The position numbers and the translations under genes are program-made. From assembly GCF_964340395.1 (NCBI RefSeq), contig NC_135566.1, positions 19,541,297-19,605,296 on the forward strand: a DNA stretch of 64,000 nt. Reading direction: 5' to 3'. Shown here piece after piece: positions 23,948 to 36,366 of this stretch (positions are counted from its first letter, which is position 1; every line of letters starts with the position of its first letter). This stretch comes from Glandiceps talaboti. Its lineage: Eukaryota; Hemichordata; Enteropneusta; Spengelidae. The notes below the pieces were generated by a model. It made no database searches and was not told the origin of the DNA. It saw nothing but the letters and a program-made list of their open reading frames with translations.

Positions 23948-25033
23948 AGTCCCCGCTGGACGAAGCCTGGGACGGGGACTTATGGATTGGGTTCCGTCTG
24001 TCTGTGCGTCCGTCCGTCCGTCTGCAGCCGTTTCTTGGAGATGCTTGGACCGATTTTTTTCAAACTTGGTGCAGGGGCAACATACAATGGCATACATATG
24101 CACGTCAATTTGTTTGATGATACGATCCAATATGGCCGCCTAGCAGCCATTTTGTTTGCCAATTTTCACTGTCTAAAGCCATAACTCAGACATGCTTGAA
24201 CAGATCTCATTCAAAGTTGGTATTAGGACAGTGTTCTATGGCATATATGTGCATATACATTGTTGTCATGATACGATCCAATATGGCCGCCTAGCAGCCA
24301 TTTTGTTTGTGAATTTTCATGTCCAAAGCCATAACTCAGACATGCTTGAACAGATCTCTTTCAAAGTTGATATTACGACAGTGTTCTATTACATACATGT
24401 GCATAATCATTTTCATTGTGATACGATCCAATACGGCTGCCTGGCAGCCATTTTGTTTGCGAATTTTCCATGTCCAAAGCCATAACTCAGACATGCTTGA
24501 ACAGATCTCATTCAAAGTTGGTATTAGGACAGTGTTCTATGACATACATGTACATATCCATTTTCGTCGTCATACGATCCAATATGGCTGCCTGGCAGCC
24601 ATTTTGTTTGTGAATTTTCCATGTCCAAAGCCATAACTCAGACATGCTTGAACAGATCTCATTCAAAGTTGGTATTAGGACAGTGTTCTATGACATACAT
24701 GTGCATATTCATTGTTGTTGTAATACGATCCAATATGGCCGCCTGGCAGCCATTTTGTTTGCCATTTTTCTATGTCCAGAGCCATAACTCAGACATGCTT
24801 GAACAGATCACATTCAAACTTGGTATTAGGACAGTGTTCTATGACATACATGTGCATATCCATTTTCATCGTGATATGATTCCCCCATACCCGACCAATC
24901 CTTTATTGTTGTAGGCATGTTCCATGTCCAACAAGCAGGCACAACATATCTAAGTCTGTTTGATTTAGGTTCACAAGTGTTGTTGCATGATCAGAGTAGT
25001 GATAATTCCTTAAAACCCATCATAGCGGGGACT
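23948..25033. mobile_element. Non-autonomous TIR element with internal 151-bp tandem repeats
   Basis: The ends are inverted (AGTCCCCGCT at 23948, AGCGGGGACT ending at 25033) with TA at both junctions. Next to the left end there is a second short inversion (CGGGGACTTA). From about 24039 to 24890 there are about 5.7 units of 150-151 bp, with CATAACTCAGACATGCTTG recurring at 24331, 24482, 24633 and 24784 and a TATGGC(C/T)GCCTGGCAGCC segment in each. Some units are 150 bp, which keeps shadow reading frames open; I do not regard them as protein genes. A reversed second copy begins at 61625. Confidence 0.82.
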
Positions 25034-25560
25034 ATGTCATTCTCAATGACTTGTTATCAATGAAATATTATGTAAAGAGTTCCATTAGTTCTTTGAATTG
25101 CATGGCATCGATCGACCGACAAACGATCGACGCAGTTAACTTGGTCCCAGTTGGAGATGAGAGGTGAGAACTAATAAACAGGAAACTAATATTCCTACAA
25201 AATAAATATCGTCAGTATTTCTTTATATTTTGACATTTTGACATTGTACAGCCGACAATCCACATCTCACGACAATATATATATCTTGTGACGAGTTGAC
25301 GATACAGGTATGTGAAAACATCATATTTGATATGCTGATAACCGCTGAGTAAAACAAACAAACAAAAGAGATCACAAACTTAAATCACTTGAATTAAAAA
25401 TAAAGACTTTTTGTAGTACTTTCAATCGACGACGTTGACGTCACATTTTTCGTTGCTTATCACTGGTTTGTTTTGCGTCTTGCGTTCTTCGACCATGCTT
25501 GTCGATCTAGAAGAACACATGGTGTTCACATATGGTAATTTTGTTCTGATTCGGAAAAGA

Positions 25561-25666
25561 TTCTAAGTTCGAAGCATTACGATAGTTGGTCAATTTCGCG
25601 TTTAGTTTCAGTCTTTAGTTCGAAGGAGTACAATAGTTGGTGAACATCGTGTTTAGTTTCAGTCCG
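25561..25666. repeat. Two tandem copies of about 54 bp
   Basis: TTCTAAGTTCGAAG...CGTTTAGTTTCAGTC followed by TTTAGTTCGAAGG...TGTTTAGTTTCAGTC. The surrounding 25040-26150 has no gene I can support; one 57-codon open frame at 25965-26132 has no recognisable domain. Confidence 0.75.
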
Positions 25667-26158
25667 TAAAATACAAACTGTATCACTATGTTCTCTCAGT
25701 TTAGTTCGCGTTATGAAGGTTTACATGATTCAGAATTGGATATCTACCAATCTCAGTGTAAGCCTGGTAAGTAGATTTAAAATTAGTACAAATACTTTAA
25801 TTTTCAGATTTATAATAATGACAGCACATAGTGTACATTCTAACACGCAGCATCATCTCCATGTCTACGTCGACCGACTTTACAGATATACGTTAATTCT
25901 CGTTGTCTCTGTCCTTCTTGTTCAGAAGATAGACTTTTTCCAAGTCAAAGTAAATTGCTGAAGTGTGTGGACGTTGTGCTCGGGGCACCACGAAAAGCGT
26001 CGTGTATCTTCAAACGTCACGGAACTCTTGAAAAACGTTACGGTCCGCTGACAGAAGCAAATTTCGTCCTCCTAAAGATGTACAACGATGGGCTAGGGCT
26101 ATTGTCTGCGATATTGTTGTTGGTGGTGTGATACCCTTTGATGTAAAACCTCTCGTGG

Positions 26159-27501
26159 TTGTCTAAATTGTCTGGTCACATGGGAGTAAAGAGAACAGTA
26201 GAAAGATGTAGACAGCGGTTCTATTGGCCTGGAATGAGTCAAGATGTTAGGAGATGGGTTCAAAGCTGTCAGCTGTGCCAAAGAAGGAAATCACCAGCAC
26301 CAAAGGCAAGGGCACCTATGCAAAATATATCAGTAACCCGCCCATTTGAGATGGTTGCAGCAGACTTGAATGAGTTACCCATGTCTAAAAAGGGAAATCG
26401 CTATGCCCTGGTTGTGATGGACTACTTCACTAAATATGTCAACATTTATGCTGTACCTAACCAAAAGGCAACTACTGTAGCCAGAAAGATATTTGGAGAA
26501 TATATTGCAGAACATGGAGTATTTGAAAGATTTCACTCAGATCAGGGACGTAATTTAAATCAAGCACTACTTCATATCACCCGCAGTCGGACGGGATGGT
26601 CGAAAGGTTCAACCGGACTTTGGCGGAGATGTTGGCAAAATGTGTTGCACAGTATGGTGATGAGTGGGACGATCATATATCGAAGATTGCACTAGCTTAT
26701 AATACAAGTGTTCATGAAAGCACAGGACAAACTCCATATTTTCTCAATCATGGGAGAGAAGCTAGACTACCAATAGATATACTGTATGGAAGTACTCCAG
26801 ATGAGGCAGTTGCGGCTCCTAGTACACATGCAAGGCGTGTTGTCACCAACTTGAAGACTGTCTTTCAACAGGTACGTGAAACATTGGGTAGATCGCAAAG
26901 AAGACAGAAGGTTGGGTATGATATATGGGCTCACCATCAACCATATGACGTTGGAGATAAAGTGTGGCTACATGACCCAAAGACCAGAAGGGGTAGATGT
27001 CAGAAACTTAGATTGCCATGGGTTGGTCCATTTATAGTAAAGAAGAGAATAGTGGGTCCAGATGGAGAGCCAGGTGTGGTATACCGCATACAACAGGAAG
27101 GACCCCACCGTAGGCGATTAGTGGTACATCACAATAGACTGAAACCATGTATAGACTTACAACGAGATGACCCACATTCACCACCTTCAGTAAGTTTACA
27201 GAGACAAGGGGATAAGGAGAGTCAGAGGGAAATTGAGAGTTCAACTCCTGCTCCTGGTGGCTATGTGATTATTCCTGGAAGGCAGCAGATTGAAAATGGG
27301 GAGGATGAGGATGTAAATGAGAGACTGAATGTAGCTGAAAACCAACATACTGGGGAGATGAGAGATGTGCCAGTAGTAGAAAATAATGTGCCAGAAGTGG
27401 AAGAAAATGTATTGGATCCAGGGGAGAATGAACATGTGTTGCGCCCTCAGGTGACAAGATCAGGACGGGTAACCAGAGTACCAGCAAGGTACACAGAGTA
27501 G
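26159..27501 (+). pseudogene. Ty3/gypsy retrotransposon integrase, 5'-truncated and frameshifted
   Basis: The first part shows the zinc-binding region (LSGHMGVKRTVERC, FYWPGM, CQLCQRRKS) and the catalytic core with Asp in AADLNEL and Asp in FHSDQGRN. At about 26560 a deletion of roughly 15-20 residues shifts the frame; the second part resumes at TSYHPQSDGMVERFNR with the catalytic Glu. A GPY/F-type segment (LPWVGPFIVKKR) and an acidic tail follow. Protease, RT and RNase H are missing, as is the first His of the zinc finger. The short frame after 27501 is not coding. Confidence 0.92.
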
Positions 27502-28086
27502 AAGAGGAAAACAATATGATAAAATGTGTACTTTGAATGTGTTATCAAGGACAATATCCAGACTGTGACTAAAGTCAATATTGTGTGTTTTGACGGACCC
27601 CTACCAGGACATCGCCACTTGGACATTGTGCGGATAATAATATGTACTACCAATAATAGGATATCAATGTGTAATTACTGGTTTACCTTACCTGATGCTG
27701 TCCATGGATTTATTGTTAATTGTGTACAGTTTGCTGGATTATGGTGCATGCTGCTGTCCTTGGATTTATTGTGATTTGTGCACACATGTTGGATTATAAT
27801 GAAACTTTCTAGACGCTAGTCTGTATGTACTGGATGTACTCTGATCATGTATTTGAACATACGGGTAACTTTTGAACAATGCAGAACTTACTCTAAAGAA
27901 TAAGAGAAACTGATTGACCAGAATACTTGTCAAGTTGTAAATATATATATATATATATAAAATGTAGAGTCCTTATTATTATATCTAGCGAAGTACGTTT
28001 ATTCACCTTGATGAAATGAACAATGAACAGTCATATGAAGTTCTAAAGTTTAGTGTCCAGGAGAACACTCTTTTGGTGGGGAGTGA

Positions 28087-28340
28087 TGTGGCAAACAAAA
28101 GGTTAATCACTGTATGACGTTAGGGGCGCTAGGCCTGACTGAACATTAACAGACATGCGCAGACGGGGAAACCCCGTAGACAGACGTGAACTAACTGTTG
28201 TTTTGGTGTATTCCGTTGGCGGAGGCGCCCCGTTCAAACTGTTGAAGTGTAATATTATTTGACATACTTGTGTGTGAGAATAAAGACTTTATGCCCAACT
28301 ACAACGTGTTATACAAAGTTTGTATTCTAAGATCTTCACA
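28087..28340 (+). mobile_element. 3' LTR of the gypsy remnant
   Basis: It begins TGTGGCAAACAAAAGG just after a purine-rich tract (GGTGGGGAGTGA, 28075-28086), ends CTTCACA at 28340, and has AATAAA at 28279-28284. Length is 254 bp. No matching 5' LTR lies upstream in the window, in keeping with truncation. The 580 bp between the integrase stop and the purine tract is AT-rich and non-coding. Confidence 0.72.
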
Positions 28341-28769
28341 CATTTTCATTTAACACTTTTATGAAATATTCAGGACGTTTCGTCATCTGTTCCTATAAGA
28401 CGTTTTAGAATGACATTCGTAATTTTTTTACAGGAACCGATATAAATCTTGTCCCTTGTGGCAGTTGGGAAACGGTTGACGTCATTTACAGTGGTCAATT
28501 TGCATATGTACACAAAGTAAACTATGACAACAAAATTATAGCTATGATACGCATCAAACTTTGTCATTAGTTGAGAGAACATAAAACATTGCAAATCAAT
28601 ATGCATATCATAATCAGTGGACGAAAAACGTTTGCAACTTATGATAATAATGTTAGTTTTTATATAATGTTTCCCCACTCTGTGCTCAAAGCGCTTTACA
28701 ATTATGATTACCTCTGGCATGGACCTATACTTTATACTTTCTCAAGTCCCTGGAAAGCATACAGTTCAT

Positions 28770-29351
28770 TACAAATGCTATGTACAAACACTTACATCAT
28801 ATTAATAGCACTTTTAAATTAGTATATTAACGTACCCAGTTTGGTATAATTGGGGATATTGACAACAGCTGTCTTGGTAACAAATTTTTGCTACAAAGCA
28901 ACTTCATTATTACTTTTTTATAGTATTTCTGTAAGATTTTATGTTTGTCAATTTTTCTCACCAATTTTCAGCTTTACCATTCAAATCCAATTGGGGTATA
29001 CAGACAAGTTTAAGTGAATGTTTCGATAAAAATAAAACAAATTAAGATGACTTTGAATTCATTTTGACTACGACTTTGAAAAGGTCATGTGATCATTGAG
29101 TTCCGAGTCCCCTCAAATATACACATACTTTAATAATGATTATAGCATTTCTGGGGCACGGGAATCCTTCAATATAATGTCAACGTTACTATGGAAACCG
29201 TCTCCTGTGGCATAAGGTTTGCGCAAGAGAATCCAGGGGGGCAATATCAGTTTTCTGAAGGCCCAGATGTTACTCTAACCAAACCTGTTGCCAAAAATTG
29301 TATTTCAATCTGGGCAATTTGTTTTCAATATTTTAGCCTTGGTGCCCTGAC
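28770..29351. mobile_element. Partial copy of the AGGTCA-rich foldback element
   Basis: Matches 18480-19076 (same strand) from ACATCAT(A/G)TTAATAGCAC to the terminus GTGCCCTGAC next to TA. The left half is absent. Immediately upstream (28650-28770) is a CTCAAAGCGCTTTACAATTA segment that looks like another dispersed repeat. Confidence 0.82.
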
Positions 29352-29770
29352 TACAAAATCATAGGGACATGTACTCTTTCTTAGATTGTTGTTTTCCTTG
29401 TCTACAGGCTAAATAGTGCAGGGGCATATGGATTTTCGTGTGAAATGCATGTTAATTTTATGAAACATATATGGTTACGTTCATTATAGGACCACATATA
29501 AAAAAATACATGTTGGCAATTTGTATCTTCAAAATTAGTCTGAGGGGGCTAAAATAAAATTTGGCCCCAAGACCCTATTCTTAACCATTGGTTAGGCATT
29601 GAAAACGCATGAATCCGTGATTATAGTCAACTTCCATTGATATGGCCTTAGAAACAGCCAACAATGCCTGTATATTTTGTAAAGATAACAACATTTTTGG
29701 TTAGTCAAATTTACCCACCTTTACCCAACCTGTGACCCACCTACCTACCATCTCTGTCAAGGGGTAGTAC

Positions 29771-29855
29771 GAGACAAAGTAATACTTTTGACTGTTCACA
29801 GCCCCAGGGGAGAGGTCACCGGAGGTGAATTAAGTCAAAAGTGTCACTTCGTCTC
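29771..29855. mobile_element. Short hairpin element
   Basis: Arms GAGACAAAGTAATACTTTTG (29771) and CAAAAGTGTCACTTCGTCTC (to 29855) pair over 23 nt with three mismatches. Probably a small MITE. The rest of 29352-31480 shows no gene or named repeat. Confidence 0.55.
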
Positions 29856-31483
29856 ATATTCACCACATTTACACATCCTCTGCTAAAGATTTACCCGGTG
29901 GAAAGACATGGTCAAATATGACATTTCGTATAGTGAACTAAACTCTAGTGAAAGTTACAGTGGGTTGAAAATACAGCAAACTCAACTTTTACAGAAGGGG
30001 ATATGAAAAAAGATTTCCAAAGCTACGTTTTATTTATTGATGTAGTAACTAATGGATATGCAATATCATGTCTGGTACCGCAGAATTTTTCTTTCGACAA
30101 GGCGTGAAGGAACAGCAATCTAAAGTTTTGCCTTTATTGAAGGCATTCAGTTTACATCTGATATAAACATATTGTTGATCAATAGCATAGCATCAATTGA
30201 ATGGTTACTATACAAAGTTATGTTTTCGAGTGAATAGACCCAATTATTTTTATTCAAAACTACTCGCGGAATTATGTCGTATGCATTGTCTACGTTTCTA
30301 CTAGTATAGCTATTTGGGTGGCGTTACATATCAATTCAAAGGAACAACATGAATAGACGTGTTCTCCGCTGTTACATTTGATTACGTTATTTCATCGAAA
30401 TTCTAAAATAAAACAAGGACAATGTAGTATAAAATAAAGATGATACATTCAGTATCTGAAGAATATCTTTTATAATATTTCAAAGGAACAATATGAATAT
30501 ATGCATATTTAGTTTAGTTATTCAGCGTGAAGGCACTCTTACATTCGATTACGCAACGAACTTCCTCTTGGTCAGTCATGAATAAAGGTTGAAAGTAACA
30601 GCAGAGACAGATTCTAATGTACCACCCAACCCCAACCCACCAGAAAATAGTATCTTAAATCAAATTTTATTGCATTGTTAGCTATCATTCCACGTGTTTT
30701 AGTACTCAAAGAAAATCTGACATTCAAATCCTCAACGTAAACGTCTCATACACAAGTAACTTTCATTGCTTGGAATAAGTAGTCACATGCCAACTTGATG
30801 ACTAAGTCTATCTCATTTTGACACCATTGCAAAGTGGGAAATTAATAAACACTCATGAAATGCCTTTAACAACGATTCATTTACTTTTTAATATGATATT
30901 TCTACAGAACGTAGAGGAAGAACTGCATACAGAACAAATAACAAAAACGTTCTAAAGTAATAGCTGCCATATTGACTTTTTCATTGCTCTAGATGCTCTA
31001 GATGCTCAATTGGTCCAAATTGGGGGTAAAACATTCTGAAGGTTTCTAAACGTGTTTTACTGAGTGATGTTTCTTTTCTATCTAATATTTGCAAGAGGTC
31101 CAATTTATGTAACTTGTATGCTAATATTGAGAGGTAAAATTTCAAATTTTGTGTAGACCTAAACTTGGACTCTTTATCCTGTGTAGAATGTACCTGGACA
31201 GGATTCAATACCACATGTGTAGATACGTATTAAAACCAGATGCCATATCTGAAAAGGAATATTTTTAATGTGTGTGTGTACACTTAATAACAAGTCACAC
31301 CAATACGCCGAAATTGGTCAAAAGGACATATCATTTGGCAAGGGTCGTTCTATGCAATAAATGAATGCCTTTATTTTTTTTACGATGCATGTACCCATGA
31401 ATGTACATGGGGAAGGAAGCCATTGATGCTTTTATAGATCCCTTACTGTTCTGAGGTGTTATCAATATACACTATAAAATGAT

Positions 31484-32060
31484 TAATTGATGTAGTCACA
31501 ATAACCCTTTCTGGTAAACTGTTCCAAATGTCTACGACATATTGACTTGACAAATATTTACGTATATCCAATCTGGATTAAAAGAATTACTAAGTAATTA
31601 CGATGATTTAATTGGTGTAGTAATAACAATAACCCTTTCTGGTAAACTGTTCCAAATGTTTACAACATGTCGACTGAAAAAATATTTTGGTATATCCAAT
31701 CCGGATCTGTCTTTAAATCATTTTAATCTATATCCCCTTGTTGTCGAAGTAGATACTTTGAAAAATACAACTGGATCAAGGAGAATATGTAAATGGAAAA
31801 GTTTATACACTTCTAGCAAATCAGCTCTAATTCATCTAGTTTCTAAAGTTGTCAGTTTCAATATGCGTAACTGTCCTCATAATTCAAGCCACCAAGCTGC
31901 GGAATCATCCTGGTGAACCGACGCTGCACTTTTTCCAAAAATGCAATATCCCTACTCGTATATATGTGGGGAAGACACTGGGGAAGCATAGTCAAGGTGT
32001 GGACTTACTAGTGCTTTAAAAGATAAAAACCAACCAGAGTATTCATATCATAGTAACTGA
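31484..32060 (-). pseudogene. CR1/L2-like LINE 3' fragment
   Basis: The minus strand reads FKALVSPHLDYASPV, then (shifted) TSRDIAFLEKVQRRFTRMIP and QLGGLNYEDSYAY, and further on LDPVVFFKVSTSTTRG and IPKYFFSRHVV. Typical LINE RT tail ('RPHLDYASPVW', 'LE.VQRR.T..I', 'R.YFFS.RV...WN.LP'). Several shifts and stops. The 3' part is tandemly duplicated: CCCTTTCTGGTAAACTGTTC occurs at about 31505 and 31634. Confidence 0.83.
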
Positions 32061-32531
32061 AATAATTCATGGTTGGCGTACATTTTTGAAAGAATAGCAA
32101 TCACCAACATCAAACAATACAGGAAATCAAATAAACTGGAAGCATCATACATAATATGCAAATGATATGCAAATAAAGAAGCCAGAATTTATCATTTTGT
32201 GATTAAAATGCAAAATTATACAACTGTCTACAAGTTTATAGTCTACAAGATGCCCATAAGTATATGTATACAGATATAAAGCAATCGTACAGTTCACATA
32301 TTTTAATTTGCCATCAATATACAGAATAACCATGATCTTACATCATTTATGAAACTGCTGCAAAAATGACCCTTATTATTGAAATAATTGCTCAGATGAT
32401 GGGGAACACAATGAGATATGTTGGCAAAAATTAACATGAATTTCACACGAAACCCAAAAATCTGCCATATGCCCCCACACTAAAATATAACAACGTTTTG
32501 ATAACGATTTCTTACCTTTTACGAATTAACA

Positions 32532-32671
<140 letters not shown>

Positions 32672-33049
32672 GGTTATTAGTGCATTACTTAGAAGTTTAG
32701 AAGTTGTTAGATACAGTGGTGCAGAGAAAAGATTTAGCATTGAAATTTATATATAGCGAATGCTTCAAAATGAAAAGTTCTATATTTATAAAGTTTGTTG
32801 TGTTCAAATGTTAATTAGGTGTTCTGTGTTTTTTCTAGATAAAGGGTATTTGGTTTGACGTTACTGTGGAAAAAATAAAACATTGATGTAAATGGACAAC
32901 TGAAATATGGATGACTAAGTGTGTATGATGAATGGGTGCATTGTAATACTCTACACAACTCCACAGTGAGTGAGATATCCCACAATTCAGCCTGTTTTGC
33001 ATGCCCATACATTGAATTTAGAACCATGACAAGTTTCCCAGTGTACAAA

Positions 33050-33500
33050 GAATTTGGGCAAATTATCATCTCTGTCTGCAGCTGGATAGTGAACCAGAAC
33101 AATCAGACAGAAAGACCATCTGTTTCTTCTCAATCCAATCAGACCGAACGAAAATGCGAGATTTTTCTTTCTGTCTCTCTGACAATCAAGTAGACAAAAC
33201 TAAAATGGTCTTCCAGTTTGATAATCAAGCCGGTATAAAGAATTTGAAACATTTTTTTTTACATCTGCGTGTTTCGTTGACAATCAACCGACCAACAGAC
33301 AGAAAGAAGATCTAACCCCCCCCCCACATGTCTCTTCCCAATCTAATCAGACTGAACGGAAATACACCGATTTTTCTTTGTCTGACAAGCAGACATATTG
33401 AAAAATAGGCCGACTTTTCTTCCTGTCTGTTTAATAATCAAATAGACAGTAAGAATTTGGTTCGATTTTTAGTTCTGTCTCATTGACAACTGAAACGCTG
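33050..33500. repeat. Dispersed duplicate 1 of a TCTGTCTG/AATCAGACAG-rich block
   Basis: Matches 39117-39560 in the same orientation (for example TCTGTCTGCAGCTGGATAGT, TCTTCCAGTTTGATAATCAA). The block is itself made of loose units of about 45 bp with GACAATCAA and CAGAAAGA. Confidence 0.85.
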
Positions 33501-33634
33501 TTGATCGGCTTACTGTGCAGTTTATCGATATTTAATGTTCAAACGGGGAAGTACTCACTTGTACTGCTGTTCCAATCGTCAGTCTGTTCCATTTAAGACT
33601 ATAACGTTGAATTAGCCGACCAACTAGTTTCTTC

Positions 33635-33856
33635 TCAAACCATCTCTTCTACTAGTCTTGCTGCAGCTGCTAGACGTTCGGGCTTTCCTTCGATACTATA
33701 AGCGAACGAAGTTCGGAGTGAGGGCTTGTTGGATGTTCCATCCTCGATAACGATTTCGGTCATGTGTCGTATTGTATCGGAAAAACATCCGAGGTCTAGC
33801 AGATAGACTACTCTTCTACGAGGTACCGTACCAACTTGGATTGTGTTGAGTAGAAC
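33635..33856 (-). pseudogene. KH-domain-like coding fragment
   Basis: One minus-strand frame is open for 73 codons before a TGA at 33637-33635. It reads VPRRRVVYLLDLGCFSDTIR, then HMTEIVIEDGT, and ends IEGKPERLAAAARLVEEMV. This is the beta-alpha-alpha-beta-beta-alpha order of a KH RNA-binding domain: a GxxG-like loop, I-x-IEDG, then F-x-IEG-x-PE-x-x-AAA-x-LVEEMV. The GxxG loop is damaged (D-L-G-C-F). The frame is bounded by stops and has no Met near the start, so it is either a 3'-terminal exon entered by splicing (CCAAG precedes 33843) or a pseudogene fragment. GC content is higher than in the flanks. Which KH protein it came from is not clear. Confidence 0.55.
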
Positions 33857-33959
33857 TCACAACGAAACATACGTATCTGGTTCAACGAACGCCAAGCTAA
33901 CCACTTGGTTGATTTTATTGCAAGCCCAATCTCCGCCTCCGCTCCTCCCTAAATGGGCT

Positions 33960-36279
33960 AAAAACCCAACTTAAATACATTTCAAAGTTTACACAAAGCT
34001 CTATTCTTAGAGTATGACTTATGAAAGACATCATCTGAGATATAATATCCAATCACCTTCTCTAGATCAGTAATACAAGTTCATATCTCAAAGACCATAA
34101 AATAGTCATGTCATAATAAAACTTGTTGACAGTTTAATCGTACAAACAATTCCGAAATACCCAATGTAGCGATGTCAAAGACCAATGTTGTTACATGAAA
34201 AATATATCTTGAAAAAAGGGGGAAAGTTGTGTAAAAATAAAATTTTCTGCAGAATCTTTCCAAAGCAAACTTATCAAGTGTAAAGAGGATCAGGAAATTA
34301 AGGACAAGAATAGTCCAGATACTTGTGTTGGTGTTACTATTTCAAGTCGCTCTCCATACCAATATGTTATGGAGAACGTCGTGGGGTAGTAACACCAGAA
34401 TACTAGAAATTCTCTGGTCTAGGATTAAATAGATTTGCCCTCTGTTTTGGCCAAAGAAAGGACGATGATTTAATTTACTGGAATGGATGTGACAAAAAGT
34501 TTAAAAGTAAAACTCCTGAACTAATGTTGACCATCCTAGTTTGAGATTACTCTCCCTTGAAAAGCATATTAATTTTAGTAACAGCAAATGTTACTTAAAG
34601 TAATTCAAACTAGACGTTACATTATATTCAATTTTGTACACGTTTGGTTTAAATGCAGCGTTTAAAATTCTTGGAATACAAGTGGGTTTTTTTGAAATAC
34701 ATTTCGAAGCATAGAAATAGGGAATTACTGGGAATAGTAAAAAAATATCACATACTTTGAATGCTTCTACTACAACAATTGAAAATATGCCTTTCAATAT
34801 GTCTGGTGCTAGTACTATATGGAGAGCTTCCTTTAAAAACAAAGTGAAACATGTACATTGTATAAGCAGAAAACATTGGAAATGGTATAGTCGTTATTCA
34901 TGGCAAGTGTTTGTTCTCAAAAGATCATTGTATAATGGTAAAGTATAGAGTTAGTCTTGGAAGTGTAAAATTCAGATACTTTATATTAGTAAGATGTTTA
35001 GATATGTCAATCGAATCTGTCACGGAAAGTCACTGGACAAGGTCGTGACACTGAACTACACGTAACTATAGTTGGCTAGGTCATTAGTTGTTGCACGAAT
35101 CGCCGTTGGTGGTGCACTTCATTTAAAAACAAAACAACAACAAAAACCCAGTTCAGTTCGTGGTTTTAATGCAATTTAACAGGTATGTGCAAACCAAGTT
35201 TTGTGGGTTTTTTTTGAAAACAAATCCTTGTAAGCGGAACCAAAGCATTGTTATATTTATTATTTCATAATACTAGTTATCTCACAGGTATTCCTAGAGT
35301 TGATATTGAGAATTACGTGAGTGAGACTGTTAGTCTAGGTTAGAGGTCACACACAAGTATAGTGATTAGGTTGAATGCGACTTTCAGTGCGTAAAGGCTA
35401 ATTTGCGTACGTATGGTAATTCCATGAACACCGGTGGTTATCCCACACACTTTCACTCCACACTTCAAAGTTGACATTCACTTCCAATGAAATCACGAAT
35501 AATAACTGGTATTCTGTAGCAATGCACATTTAAGAACAAGGTGTGATACTAGTTACACTTTGTTTTAAAAAGAAGCCCACTGACTTCCACAAATCTTCAT
35601 AAGCCTACAAATTTAAATATATTCTTCTCAACGAACTGAACTTGTTATGTTGACGTGCGACTAACTCGTTATAACATGGGGAAAGTCTTTTGCTACATTG
35701 TACGAGTCCGTAGGTCTAGGAGAGTGCTGTTAATATATAGGATGAGTCCTTAAGTTTAGATGTTTGTTTTTCTTCTGTAGATTGTCCAGGTCTGATGCAG
35801 TCAGGTTAGGATTCAGTCACATACAGACATGTTTTCAGCCCAATTCACGTTTTCATTTTCTATCATAGTTTTCCTCTCTACCCTCCGATTTTTAATATTT
35901 TGAACCACAGACAAGTAACACGTGGCTGTGTTTGAACCTATGATGTGCACGTGTCTAGCGTGGTGCCGGTAGAGGCACAGACTTTGAGTAGAAAGCACAC
36001 ACTGTCATTTCTGTAGACTAAAGAAACTTAACACACGCCCTAATTCAAACAGGAATTTAGTGCTTATTTCTAAGTAATAGATAGTCAACGAGTTCGGGAG
36101 GCTGCTGAGCGTAATATGAGAAAGAGTGGGTTATTTATGGCTCCATATGACCAACCGAAATCAAGGCCTCTGATTGGCCAAGTCGGTCTAGCCGTAGTAT
36201 AATTTGTATTATTTTCTGCTCCGTGTTAACTCGAAGCTCGGGCTTCGCGTTGTAGCACGGATCGTCACACTAATACATC
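33960..36279. other. No recognisable feature
   Basis: AT-rich sequence with only short scattered ORFs on both strands. I found no splice-bounded frame, repeat family or motif I can support. Confidence 0.6.
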
Positions 36280-36362
36280 AACGAAAGGTTAGCCCTATGT
36301 GATGGATGAGGGCGTACATTACAGGGATATTCGAGTACAATTATGCAGATGTCAGTACATTC
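36280..36362. repeat. 85-bp direct repeat, left copy
   Basis: Begins ACGAAAGGTTAGCCCTATG and includes GATGGATGAGGGCGTACA. The second copy is at 38716-38797, with about 5% differences. The two flank the G/C-tract-bounded segment. Confidence 0.88.
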
Positions 36363-36366
36363 ATAA

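Noticed and set aside
24192-24914. ORFs across the 151-bp tandem repeats (for example MLEQISFKVGIRTVFYDIH)
   Set aside because: They change frame from unit to unit, have no domain, and the same DNA is a non-coding repeat in a TIR element.
25713-25961. 82-codon ORF upstream of the gypsy integrase
   Set aside because: Low-complexity hydrophobic/His-rich sequence without retrotransposon motifs; not gag or RT.
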